A stretch of 64,000 bases of DNA from Bathymodiolus brooksi (taxonomy: Eukaryota; Mollusca; Bivalvia; Mytilida; Modiolidae), in NCBI GenBank assembly GCA_963680875.1, contig OY804579.1, forward strand, positions 25,219,804-25,283,803. The letters run 5' to 3'. The notes beneath the pieces were generated by a model. The model saw only the letters and a program-made list of their open reading frames with translations. It made no database searches and was not told where the DNA came from. Below are positions 47,822 through 59,681 of this stretch, in pieces (position 1 is the first letter of the stretch; each line of letters begins with the position of its first letter). A program made the position numbers and the translations under genes.

Positions 47822-47938
47822 AATATGATATGGCTCTTTCCGTATCACATCCTGTATCAACCGTCGACCAATATCATCCCTCGAGCTAAAGCTCTCGGGT
47901 TGATACGGGATGTGATACGGAAAGAGCCATATAATATT
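47822..47938. mobile_element. Foldback hairpin MITE (117 bp)
   Basis: Arms 47822-47862 and 47898-47938 match at 39 of 41 positions (tatggctctttccgtatcac...). The loop contains a second small hairpin (ctcgagctaaagctctcg). No target duplication is clear. Confidence 0.82.
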
Positions 47939-47996
47939 CTCTATACATATATCTTTGAGTTTTCAATATAACATAGTATTGATAAAGTAACTTTAC

Positions 47997-48075
47997 CTTC
48001 TCCTAAAGAGTATGAAGACCATACATGATACCACTAATACTATAAAGCCACCAAGGACCAAGCCAATAATTGCAC
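47997..48075 (-). CDS. Transmembrane-segment exon of an unknown gene
   Basis: On the minus strand a good acceptor (gatttgtatttacag) precedes 79 bp and a donor GTAAAG. In the phase that uses one base from an upstream exon it encodes AIIGLVLGGFIVLVVSC then MVFILFRRR. That is a ~22-residue hydrophobic helix with small residues at the start and three arginines after it, the usual arrangement for a type I single-pass protein. Frame, splice sites and hydrophobicity all agree. The ectodomain and tail exons should lie at higher and lower coordinates, but I could not find them in the repeats. The family is unknown. Confidence 0.6.
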
Positions 48076-48907
48076 CTGTAAATACAAATCATATTCTCAA
48101 ATTAATCATATGAATGTAATTACCATTTGATTAAGATATGATGGGTTTATTTTTGTCACTTATTGTTCATTCACTATTTCAATCTTATCAGTTGTTAAGA
48201 TTTTGTAAATGGTCATAAGATGATCATTCATCAGTGGCTTGAGAAGATATTTAAGTATACATTTGAGTCATTTCACCCAGAGATAAATAAGCATAACTAT
48301 AGGTTCATCTGAACCTGAGGACCATGGACTGGTAACTAGAAGCCATCTTAGCAGTAACAATGATCTTGATAATATCCTAGATATTTTAGAGTGCAACAAC
48401 AATCAATCTTAAAGTTATCATAAAGTGATTGACAATTCTTAAGCAAAATTGTCAACGGCAAGGGCGACTCCTTAACTGTTCCTTATGAAACACTTCATTT
48501 TTGAGGAACACAAAATCGTCTTAGAATTAAGCAGATTTCTTATAACTCTTGACAATTTACATAGGTATCACAGAGGTCTCTTATTTTTCTAATAATTCGT
48601 AACATAAATGTTGGTACTAAATTAAAGCATAGTTAACTTAGCTCATGAAATGATGGTACTGGTTTTGCAATTTTATTCTTAAAAATCAAAATAGATGAAG
48701 AAACCATATGCTAGACTCCTTCAGCAATAAACTAATAAGGAATTACAGGCTTGACACAGTATGTGTGAAAAGCTTAAACAGATCGTGATAGAAAAGTTTA
48801 AATACTTCAAAGTGGTAATCAGAAGCCATAAATCAAAGGGCTGACAATACAACGGCCAAAAGATAAACAATGATCAATAAACCACTACACAGACAACCAA
48901 AAATCGG
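48076..48907. other. Probable intron or intergenic, no gene seen
   Basis: AT-rich, without further convincing splice-bounded frames on either strand. Confidence 0.4.
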
Positions 48908-49003
48908 GAGTGAACTCAGGTGCTCTGGAAGGGTAGGCAGAGTGAACTCAGGTGCTCTGGAAGGGTAGGCAGAGTGAACTCAGGTGCTCTAGAAGGGTAG
49001 ACA
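48908..49003. repeat. 32-bp tandem repeat, 3 copies
   Basis: The unit gagtgaactcaggtgctctg plus gaagggtaggca repeats at 48908, 48940 and 48972; the third copy has two substitutions. Confidence 0.95.
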
Positions 49004-49254
49004 ATTCCTGCTCCTCAAGTTATAAAATCAAGCACCTTTCCTAAATCACTACAGATTATAATACCACTAGTAGAATTTTAAGCCATTTTAAAATCTTTGT
49101 ACAATAACCTCAAAATTATTTCAAAGAGAAAATAGCCGTTGGAAATTTGTCATTTACCATACAGTGATTTTTATGGAACCAAATTTGGAATGTTTTACAC
49201 AGAAAATTACCAATTTTGATATAAATAAGTGTGAAGTCGGAATATGTAAATGGT

Positions 49255-49738
49255 CTATTTTACAAAAGTAGAACATCAACAATATAAACAGACATAAAAA
49301 TGGAGCCATGTTTACCAGAAAAGTAGGACATTAATAATATAAACAGACATACAATTGGAGTCATGTTTACCAGAAAAGTAGGACATTAATAATATAAACT
49401 GACATAAAAATGGAGTCATGTTTACCAGAAAAGTAGGACATTAATAATATAAACAGATATAAAAATGGAGTCATGTTTACTAGAAAAGTAGGACATCAAC
49501 AATATAAACAGATATAAAAATGGAGTCATGTTTACCAAAAAAGTAGGACATTAATAATATAAACTGACATAAAAATGGAGTCATGTTTACCAGAAAAGTA
49601 GGACATCAATAATATAAACAGATATAAAAATGGAGTCATGTTTACTAGAAAAGTAGGACATCAACAATATAAACAGACATAAAAAATGGAGTCATGTTTA
49701 CCAGAAAAGTAGGACATCAACAATATAAACAGATATAA
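49255..49738 (+). repeat. 55-bp satellite, left part
   Basis: About nine units of 'aaaaatggagtcatgtttac' plus 'cagaaaagtaggacatcaac' plus 'aatataaacagacat'. They are continuous in phase with the array at 52996-55525 once the intervening element is removed. Confidence 0.97.
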
Positions 49739-52700
49739 CTAGAGGCTCAGGTGAGCCTGTATCGCTCACCTGACATAAATAAGTCCTCTTAAGAATGTCT
49801 GCATGCCGAATACATCTAAGTTACTATTCAAATCCCATACTGCCATAGGGTTCTATGTTAAAACTATGTCTGCTCATGGCAGCCATCTTGGATGGAGGTC
49901 GTGGTCACCGGACACAATTTTGAAAGTACCCAAGGACCATCCATGCCATGTTTGCTTTAAATTGGCTGACTGGTTTCAGAAGAGAAGACTTTTAAACAAT
50001 TTTCCCATAGGGTCCTATGTTAAAACTATGTCTGCTGACGGCGGCCATTTTGAACCGAGATCGGGATCACTGAACACAATTTTGGAAGTTGACCACCTAA
50101 GGACCATCGATGACATGTTTGCTATATTGGCTTACTGGTTTCAGAGGAAAAAAATTTAAAACATTTTTTCCCATAGGGTCCTATGTTAAAACTACAGTAT
50201 GTCCGCTGAAGGCGGCCATCTTGGATGGAGGTCAGGGTCACTGGACACAATTTTGAAAATTGACCACTTAAGGACCATCCATGCCATGTTTGCTTTAAAT
50301 TGGCTTACTGGTTTCAGAGAAGAAGATTTTTAAGCATATTTCCCATAGGGTCCTATGTTAAAACTATGTCCACTGATGGTGGCCATCTTGGATGGAGGTT
50401 TGGGTCACTGGATATAATTTTGAAAGTTGACCATTTAAGGACCATTCATGCCATGTTTGCTTTAAATTGGCTTACTGATTTCAGAGGATAATTTTTTTAA
50501 ACATTTTTCCCATAGGGTCCTATGTTAAAAATATGTTTGCTGATGGCGGCCATCTTGGATGGAGGTCGGGGTCACAGGACATAATTTTGAAAGTTGACCA
50601 CCTAAGGACCATTCATGCCATATTTGCTTTAAACTGACTTACTGGTTTCAGAGGAGAAGACTTTTAAACATTTTTTCCATAGGGTCCTATGTTAAAATTA
50701 AGTCGAGTCATGGTGGTCATCTTGAATTTCCGATCAGCAAACGATTCACAAATTTAGTACAGGACCACCCAATGATCATTCCTGCAAAGCCACAATTCAA
50801 TTGGCTTAGTGGTTTCTAACAAGAAGATTTTTAAAATTTCGATCAATCAGAACACATTATGGGCCCTGGCAGCCATGTTGGATTTCCGATCAGCACCAAA
50901 AACACAAATCGTGTATATGACCATCCAATGAACATTTCTGCCAAGTTTGGTTCAAATCTTTTTGTGGTTTCAGAAAAAAAGATGAAAATGTGAAATTCCC
51001 ATAGGGTCCTATGTTAAACTAAGTCGAGTCATGGCGGCCATCTTGAATTTCCGATCGGCAAACGATTCACATATTTAGTACAGGACCACCCAATGATCAT
51101 TCCTGCAAAGTCACAATTCAATTGGCTTAGTGGTTTCTAACAAGAAGATTTTAAAAATTTCGACCAATCAGAACACATTATGGGCCCTGGCAGCCATGTT
51201 GGATTTCTGATCAGCGCCAAAAACCACAATCTTGTATATGACCATCCAATGAACATTTCTGCCAAGTTTGGTTCAAATCTGTTTTGTGGTTTCAGAAAAA
51301 AAGATGAAAATGTGAAATTCCCATAGGGTCCAATGTTAAACTAAGTCGAGTCATGGCGGCCATCTTGAATTTCCGATCGGCAAACGATTCACATATTTAG
51401 TACAGGACCACCCAATGATCATTCCTGCAAAGTCACAATTCAATTGGCTTAGTGGTTTCTAACAAGAAGATTTTAAAAATTTCGACCAATCAGAACACAT
51501 TATGGGCCCTGGCAGCCATGTTGGATTTCTGATCAGCGCCAAAAACCACAATCTTGTATATGACCATCCAATGAACATTTCTGCCAAGTTTGGTTCAAAT
51601 CTGTTTTGTGGTTTCAGAAAAAAAGATGAAAATGTGAAATTCCCATAGGGTCCAATGTTAAACTAAGTCGAGTCATGGCGGCCATCTTGAATTTCCGATC
51701 GGCAAACGATTCACATTTTTAGTACAGGACCACCCAATGATCATTCCTGCAAAGTCACAATTCAATTGACTTAGTGGTTTCTGACAAGAAGATTTTCAAA
51801 ATTTCAGCCAATGAGAACACATTATGGACCCTGGCAGCCATGTTGGATTTCCGATCAGCGCCAAAAACAAAAATCTTGTATATGACCATACAATGAACAT
51901 TTCTGCCAAGTTTGATTCAAATCTGTTATGAGGTTTCAGAAAAAAAGATGAAAATGTGAAATTCCCATAGGGTCCTATGTTAAACTAAGTCGAGTCATGG
52001 CAGCCATCTTGAATTTCCGATCGGCAAACGATTCACAAGTTTAGTACAGGACCACCCAATGATCATTCCTGCAAAGTCACAATTCAATTGGCTTAGTGGT
52101 TTCTAACAAGAAGATTTTTAAAATTTCGACCAATCAGAACACATTATGGGCCCTGGCAGCCATGTTGGATTTCCGATCAGCGCCAAAAACAAACATTTTG
52201 TATATGACCATACAATGAACATTTCTGCCAAGTTTGATTCAAATCTGTTATGTGGTTTCAGAAAAAAGATGAAAATGTGAAATTCCCATAGGGTCCTATG
52301 TTAAACTAAGTCGAGTCATGGCGGCCATCTTGAATTTCCGATCGGCAAACGATTCACATATTTAGTACAGGACCACCCAATGATCATTCCTGCAAAGTCA
52401 CAATTCAATTGGCTTAGTGGTTTCTAACAAGAAGATTTTTAAAATTTCGACCAATCAGAACACATTATGGGCCCTGGCAGCCATGTTGGATTTCTGATCA
52501 GCGCCAAAAACAAAAATCTTGTATATGACCATCCAATGAACATTTCTGCCAAGTTTGGTTCAAATCTGTTTTGTGGTTTCAGAAAAAAAGATGAAAATGT
52601 GAAATTCCCATAGGGTCCAATGTTAAACTAAGTCGAGTCATGGCGGCCATCTTGAATTTCCGATCGGCAAACGATTCACATATTTAGTACAGGACCACCC

Positions 52701-52995
52701 AATGATCATTCCTGCAAAGTCACAATTCAATTGACTTAGTGGTTTCTGACAAGAAGATTTTTAAAATTTCAGCCAATGAGAACACATTATGGACTCTGGC
52801 AGCCATGTTGGATTTCAAATCAGCACCAAAAACACAAATCTGGTAGAGGACCACCCAGTGAACATTTCTGGCAAGTTTGGTTGAAATCTGTTCAGCGGTT
52901 TCAGAGAAGAAGATTTAAATGTAAAAAGCTAACGGACGGACGGACGGACGCTTACCCATGACAAAAGCTCACATGGCCTATGGCCAGGTGAGCTA
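49739..52995 (+). repeat. 3.26-kb hairpin-ended element splitting the satellite
   Basis: It begins ctagaggctcaggtgagcct (a 5' palindrome) and ends gctcacatggcctatggcca-ggtgagcta plus an A-run, after 'gacggacggacggacg'. Inside are five to six ~168-bp units with 'atagggtcctatgttaaaa' and 'ggcggccatcttggatgg', followed by six 322-bp units (starts near 50998, 51320, 51642, 51964, 52285, 52608), each made of two diverged ~161-bp halves. The flanks join as 'gatata' and 'aaaatggag', leaving at most one extra A. No coding frame is credible. Confidence 0.92.
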
Positions 52996-55525
52996 AAAAT
53001 GGAGTCATGTTTACTAGAAAAGTAGGACATCAACAATATAAACAGACATAAAAATGGAGTCATGTTTACTAGAAAAGTAGGACATCAACAATATAAACAG
53101 ACATAAAAATGGAGTCATGTTTACCAGAAAAGTAGGACATCAACAATATAAACAGACATAAAAATGGAGTCATGTTTACCAGAAAAGTGGGACATTAATA
53201 ATATAAACTGACGTAAAAATGGAGTCATGTTTACTAGAAAAGTAGGACATCAACAATATAAACAGACATAAAAATGGAGCCATGTTTACCAGAAAAGTGG
53301 GACATTAATAATATAAACTGACATAAAAATGGAGCCATGTTTACTAGAAAAGTAGGACATCAACAATATAAACAGACATAAAAATGGAGTCATGTTTACC
53401 AGAAAAGTAGGACATCAACAATATAAACAGACATAGAAATGGAGTCATGTTTACTAGAAAAGTAGGACATCAACAATATAAACAGACATAAAAATGGAGT
53501 CATGTTTACCAGAAAATTAGGACATCAACAATATAAACAGATATAAAAATGGAGTCATGTTTACCAGAAAAGTAGGACATTAATAATATAAACAGACATA
53601 AAAATGGAGGCATGTTTACTAGAAAAGTAGTACATCAACAATATAAACAGACATAAAAATGGAGTCATGTTTACCAGAAAAGTAGGACATTAATAATATA
53701 AACTGACATAAAAATGGAGTCATGTTTACTAGAAAAGTAGGACATCAACAATATAAACAGATATAAAAATGGAGTCATGTTTACCAGAAAAGTAGGACAT
53801 CAATAATATAAACAGACATAAAAATGGAGTCATGTTTACCAGAAAAGTAGGACATCAACAATATAAACAGACATAAAAATGGAGTCATGTTTACCAGAAA
53901 AGTAGGACATCAACAATATAAACAGACATAAAAATGGAGTCATGTTTACTAGAAAAGTAGGACATCAATAATATAAACAGACATAAAAATGGAGTCATGT
54001 TTACTAGAAAAGTAGGACATCAATAATATAAACAGACATAAAAATGGAGTTATGTTTACCAGAAAAGTAGGACATCAACAATATAAACAGATATAAAAAT
54101 GGAGTCATGTTTACCAGAAAAGTAGGACATCAATAATATAAACAGACATAAAAATGGAGTCATGTTTACCAGAAAAGTAGGACATCAACAATATAAACAG
54201 ACATAAAAATGGAGTCATGTTTACCAGAAAAGTAGGACATCAACAATATAAACAGACATAAAAATGGAGTCATGTTTACCAGAAAAGTAGGACATCAACA
54301 ATATAAACAGACATAAAAATGGAGTCATGTTTACTAGAAAAGTAGGACACCAATAATATAAACAGACATAAAAATGGAGTTATGTTTACCAGAAAAGTAG
54401 GACATCAATAATATAAACAGACATAAAAATGGAGTCATGTTTACTAGAAAAGTAGGACATCAATAATATAAACAGATATAAAAATGGAGTCATGTTTACC
54501 AGAAAAGTAGGACATCAATAATATAAACAGACATAAAAATGGAGTCATGTTTATCAGAAAAGTAGGACATCAATAATATAAACAGACATAAAAATGGAGT
54601 TATGTTTACCAGAAAAGTAGGACATCAATAATATAAACAGACATAAAAATGGAGTCATGTTTACTAGAAAAGTAGGACATCAATAATATAAACAGATATA
54701 AAAATGGAGTCATGTTTACCAGAAAAGTAGGACATCAACAATATAAACAGATATAAAAATGGAGCCATGTTTACCAGAAAAGTAGGACATCAATAATATA
54801 AACAGACATAAAAATGGAGTCATGTTTACCAGAAAAGTAGGACATCAATAATATAAACAGACATAAAAATGGAGTCATGTTTACTAGAAAAGTAGGACAT
54901 CAATAATATAAACAGATATAAAAATGGAGTCATGTTTACCAGAAAAGTAGGACATCAATAATATAAACAGACATAAAAATGGAGTCATGTTTACTAGAAA
55001 AGTAGGACATCAATAATATAAACAGACATAAAAATGGAGTCATGTTTACTAGAAAAGTAGGACATCAATAATATAAACAGACATAAAAATGGAGTCATGT
55101 TTACCAGAAAAGTAGGACATCAATAATATAAACAGACATAAAAATGGAGTCATGTTTACTAGAAAAGTAGGACATCAATAATATAAACAGACATAAAAAT
55201 GGAGTCATGTTTACCAGAAAAGTAGGACATCAATAATATAAACAGACATAAAAATGGAGTCATGTTTACCAGAAAAGTAGGACATCAACAATATAAACAG
55301 ACATAAAAATGGAGTCATGTTTACCAGAAAAGTAGGACATCAATAATATAAACAGACATAAAAATGGAGTCATGTTTACCAGAAAAGTAGGACATCAATA
55401 ATATAAACAGACATAAAAATGGAGTCATGTTTACCAGAAAAGTAGGACATCAATAATATAAACAGATATAAAAATGGAGTCATGTTTACTAGAAAAGTAG
55501 GACATCAACAATATAAACAGACAGA
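52996..55525 (+). repeat. 55-bp satellite, right part
   Basis: About 46 units of the same 55-bp monomer. Variation is limited to a few positions (gtcatg/gccatg, ccag/ctag, caac/caat, gacat/gatat), in mixed combinations. The array stops at 'aacagacagacacatttcg'. Confidence 0.97.
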
Positions 55526-56167
55526 CACATTTCGTTGCAAATTTCAGAGGTTTTTTTTAATTGCAAATAAAAAATTGCACAGTTAATTGTAAAAGTGAAC
55601 AACACATATGAATGCCCTACTGGGACTGAGGCTGTCATGATTTTTATTAAGCTGATTTCACCGTTATTCAGAGCTGTGCAGTTATACAAACAAGTTCAAA
55701 CTTCATCTGAATAGCGGAAAGCCAAAAAAACATACATAACCGCAACCAAATTTCAATCAGATGACAGGATTACAAGTACTTGTTGGTTCTGTTTGATTTG
55801 TGGTGGTCAGAACTAACAGGAAGGACGAGTTTAAAAATTCTCCATTTTTACTTATCTTGTCCTTTACGTTGGGTATTGACTAACAAATTGGTATAAACTA
55901 TTTAACACAATACATAAATTTGCAACATAATTCTACCTTTCTGGACATTCATGTTCAGTCTCAGGTTTCAAATAAAGTAAAAAGGTTTTATTTACGATAT
56001 GTTTTTCTATATTTCCATGCTTCAAGTTCAACTTATGAAATATGTCATAACAAGTGAAATTACTCCCATCGATCAATTTTTGTTATCGTGTTTTTGTCTT
56101 TATGTTTCTTTTTTTTTCTAGAGATAAATACCTTTACTAGAATCACTCAATCCTTTGTCTTTATTAG
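55526..56167. other. Non-coding flank upstream of the Cys-rich exon
   Basis: AT-rich sequence. Pyrimidine-rich tracts just before 56168 form the acceptor of the next exon. No other feature is seen. Confidence 0.4.
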
Positions 56168-56340
56168 ATCCTCCAATGTTCTGTGCAACTTGTATTCCTA
56201 AAGATGAATCTGAAACAAGAATTGAAAGTGTTCAATGTTCAAAATATAACAGAAAGCAATTTACAAAGGAATTCAGTGGAAAAAACTTCAGTGCCACGGA
56301 TTATTGTGTTAAAAATTCAAAAGGATCCGTCAACTACAAC
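56168..56340 (+). CDS. Cysteine-rich exon, possibly Ly6/three-finger type
   Basis: An acceptor (caatcctttgtctttattag) and a strong donor GTAAGA bound 173 bp. The frame, with two bases completing a split first codon, reads PPMFCATCIPKDESETR, then VQCSKYNRKQF and SATDYCVKNSKG. The spacing CxxC ... C ... C near the start of a secreted domain, and a preceding phase-1 intron, recall Ly6/uPAR or quiver-like three-finger proteins, where exon 2 carries the first finger. Only four cysteines lie in this exon and the signal-peptide and later exons were not found, so the family is a guess. The open frame past the donor runs into a hairpin-ended repeat and is not coding. Confidence 0.42.
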
Positions 56341-56586
56341 GTAAGATATCGCACGGAAACCATTCTGTATAAAGACGGAAAACGACAGCCCCATAGCATA
56401 ACTCTGTGGGTCATGCGAGCTAAAAACACAAAAAAAAACATGCTGAACAATAAATATGCAAAACATGCTGCACTAAAATAGCCCTGTACAAGCCTCAGTA
56501 TACTGCAATTATAGACTTAAAGCATTTAAAATCTGCTTTTGTTGTATAATGATGGGACCACAATTGACATTGGGATAATGATTAAA
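56341..56586. repeat. Intron start and decayed hairpin-ended repeat
   Basis: After the donor there is 'agacggaaaacgacagcccc' and 'aactctgtgggtcatgcgag'-ctaaaaa, a remnant of the 'gagcta' family 3' end. The rest is AT-rich. Confidence 0.45.
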
Positions 56587-57256
56587 CTAGAGGCTCACAG
56601 GAGCCTACAGTATAATCACTCACCTGGCTTTCAATTTGACATTTGAAGTTGATAATTTTGAAAGTGGGCCACCAAAAGATCATTTGAGCTAACATTTCTG
56701 AGCCAAAGCTTTTTTTTCTCATTATATGTTTAATAAGTATAAATTGGCTGAAAAAAAATCATAGAAAAATCCGGAAGATATGTTGAACAATGCCATGTAG
56801 CTGCAATTAAAATTTGAGCTCATTTTAACTTATAATAAAGCAGGAATGGACAATTAAAGAATCTTCTATTTTTGAAAGGGGACCATCAAAGGACCTATGA
56901 TATTTCATTAAAATATGCCTAATGTGCATAACTGGTATAAATCGGCTGAATAAAAAATTTCACAGAATATATGTTAAACTGCTTATTGCCATGTAGCTGC
57001 AGCTAAAATCTGGACCCCCATCATGACTTATAATAAATCAGTAAGAAACAATTAAATAAATTTCTATTTTTAGTAACAGCACCAATCATTGAACAGAGGG
57101 AGGGGCTGTTGGACATAATTTTGAAAGGGGACTACCCAAGGACAAGATTGATTTAATTTGGTTCAGTGGTTTCAGAGGAGAAGATTTAAATGTAAAAGTT
57201 TATGACGTACCACAAGTGATGGCAAAAGCTAACATGGCCTTTGGCCGGCTGAGCTA
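56587..57256 (+). repeat. Hairpin-ended repeat, 'ctagaggctc' family
   Basis: It starts ctagaggctcacaggagcct, contains diverged monomers with 'gcttattgccatgtagctgc' and 'agtggtttcagagga', and ends aacatggcctttggccggct-gagcta plus AAAA. Confidence 0.78.
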
Positions 57257-57403
57257 AAAATGTAATTAGAATATGAAACATATCAGGAAAATTGTAAGTA
57301 TTCAAACAGTTTTGACCACTATCTGTACACTGACAAGGCAAGATTAGTCATCTTCACAACTGACTATTATATCTATCTATTCATGATAATTAGATCACAG
57401 AAA

Positions 57404-57939
57404 TTAGAGGCTCAGTGGGCTGAGCCTGTGTCGCTCACCTTTCATTCTGCTTTGAGGAAACTTAATACACAACCTTCCATACATGTAGATGCTTCCTACC
57501 AAGTTTCGGTTCATTTGGCTAGGCAGTTTCAGATGAGAAGATTTTTTAGATATCGACCAATCAGAAACAAGAATTGCCTGTGGTGGCCATGTTTGTTAAC
57601 CGATCGAGACGAAATGAGCAATCGTCATAGAGGACCTTCCATAGATGCTTCCTGTCATGTTTCGGTTAATTTGGCCAAGCGGTTTCAGAGGAGGAGATTA
57701 TTTTAAATTGGCCAATCAGAAACAAGAATGGCCTGTGGAGGGCCATGTTTGGTAATGGATCATAACAAAATGTGCACTCTAGTCTCTTTAGACCTTCCAT
57801 AGATGCTTCCTACTAAGTTTCAGTTCATTTGGCATGTGGGTTTCAGAGGAGAAGATTAAAATGTGAAAAGATGACAGACAACAAACAACGGACGCCAAGT
57901 GATGCCAAAAGCTCACATTGTCTTTGGCACAGTGAGCTA
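57404..57939 (+). repeat. Hairpin-ended repeat, 'ctagaggctc' family
   Basis: It starts tagaggctcagtgggctgag. Three ~165-bp monomers contain 'accttccatagatgcttcct' and 'aagcggtttcagaggagg'. It ends gctcacattgtctttggcac-agtgagcta plus AAAA. Confidence 0.85.
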
Positions 57940-58144
57940 AAAGAATATTAAAATGTGAATACCTACATGTAATGTATACAGACCTGTTTACCCCAATTGA
58001 CACTAAAGAGTAGTATTTGCTCCAGCTCAGCGTAGTTTTCGGAAATTGAAAACAATGGTTTCTGATTCATGAGCTGGTGCCATAATGGCATATACACAGT
58101 ATATACATACCAAATATCTACCTTAGTTACATGTATCTACTGAA

Positions 58145-58293
58145 GATGGGGGCCCGGGTGGCTCAATGAGTTAGGTCATACAATACAGAAAGGGACATAC
58201 CGTGATCAATCACCGTGATAGTGGTCATGTCTAGAAGAGTGATGGGGATTAAAATTTTTAATTCATGTCGGTGATCAGGGGGCAATAAAACAC
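58145..58293 (+). mobile_element. SINE with A-box-like head
   Basis: gcccgggtggctcaatgag plus ttagg fits a pol III A box (TGGCTCAATGAGTTAGG against TRGYnnARnnGG). It continues 'acagaaagggacataccgtg', shared in inverted orientation with 61190-61345. The tail ends 'aataaaacacca', where the TIR element is inserted, and resumes at 59682. Confidence 0.6.
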
Positions 58294-58296
58294 CAG

Positions 58297-59678
58297 GCGA
58301 CCGTTTCACTAAAGGTCGCAAGTTGTAAACGTAGACGTAAGTGTACTCTTAAGAGTTACGACCGTTTCACTAATAGTTAGGATTTACGACTTGCGATAAA
58401 AAGTGATCGCAAAGTTAAGAGTGGTGGAAGGTACTCGTAAGTCGTAAATCGTAAACCTATTTTTGAAGAGAAGAATTGCTATCTATATTTTTTTTTAATA
58501 TGAACATTAATCAAATGAAGCAATCAATAAATATTAGATGCACGCAACATTTTTCATATTTCGAGAGCCATAAAAAATCATTAAAACAGCTATACATTAT
58601 TGTTTGTTTCAGTGTACTTTCTATCAGTTCTGCATTTACAATATCAACATATTTTATTAACGAGTGTATGTACCTAGATGAAATTTCAAGAAAACAATGG
58701 TTCAAAAATAAAGTTAAGCACAGACAGAGGGCACATTACATTTCCGTGGATTTGGGGATTAACAGGTATCACTTTTGCACGGAGAAAGAGCATTACAATT
58801 GCCCGTAAAATATACCTGAGACTTTTTTTGAAATTTGCGCGGAATACCTGTTATTTAGAATATATTTGATTTACTCATAACATTTTCTGCATTTTGCAGC
58901 ACGACTGACGATGCAATATGGATTATTCGCCTCTTTGGTCAGCCTTTAAAATGAAAACAAAAAATATAAGAATAACATCTATACAAATATACGAAATATA
59001 AATTAAAAAAAAATAGTGGAACATAATTTAAACAGGATTGTTAATTTTTAGGATTTATTTTTAGTTGAAATATATAGGAAATCAAAGTCAATTTTTATTT
59101 GTTATGTTTAAATTATGTACAAATAAAAACCACTCATATAAACATAATGAGCAAATAAACAGACAAAATATAGACAATTCTGAATGTTTTGGTGTAAAAT
59201 TTGTTCAAATCTATCCAGAAATGACTTCACAATAATTTTAGGAAAAAATATGGTTTTGGTAAATTATACAGGGATTTTTTTTACACGTGGCAATACGTTT
59301 GACCACATACTGTTTGAGTACATGTATAAAAAAAAATTGAAGGCAACAGATATTTTAGCAGTCCAAATGTTAAAATTCATTGGTAGTTTTTATAATCTAT
59401 GAATATAAATCAACAGTACAAGTACATGTTAAGGTTTGATATTACACGATGTGTATTTTTGTTGTTTTATGTGTTGATGAATCATATTATTTTATATGCG
59501 TGAATATAGTGATGCAATAAAACTACCCAAATCCTCCATATAGGAGATGTTACTTGTCGCAAGTCGTAACTCTTAAGCTTAGGACTAGTTTAGTGAAACG
59601 CACGTATACGTGCACGTAAGGAAATCTTAAGAGTGATCTTAGACTTACGATTTACGATCACTTTAGTGAAACGGTCGC
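58297..59678. mobile_element. 1.38-kb TIR element, 3-bp TSD (PIF/Harbinger-like)
   Basis: Perfect 18-bp inverted termini gcgaccgtttcactaaag are flanked by CAG on both sides (58294-58296, 59679-59681). Subterminal copies of 'gtcgtaaatcgtaa', 'actcttaagag' and a second 'acgaccgtttcacta' lie inside both ends. The interior has a 110-codon frame (58476-58808) without recognisable domains and no transposase. A 3-bp duplication is the PIF/Harbinger habit, although TAA is usual, so the superfamily is tentative. Confidence 0.7.
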
Positions 59679-59681
59679 CAG

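Noticed and set aside
49803..50159. 118-aa frame in the hairpin-ended repeat (similar frames at 50300-50491, 57383-57706, 62843-63612)
   Set aside because: Monomer repetition produces these frames. The same 'proteins' appear on either strand in different copies, with stops at random.
52996..55525. CRISPR-like regular 55-bp repeats
   Set aside because: The units are contiguous without unique spacers, the genome is eukaryotic and there are no cas genes. It is a satellite.
58145..58170. Possible tRNA gene from the A-box-like sequence
   Set aside because: There is no cloverleaf or B box at the right spacing. The sequence is the head of a SINE.
58476..58808. 110-aa frame inside the TIR element
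   Set aside because: There is no transposase motif and it overlaps AT-rich interior. It may be a remnant, but nothing supports a protein.
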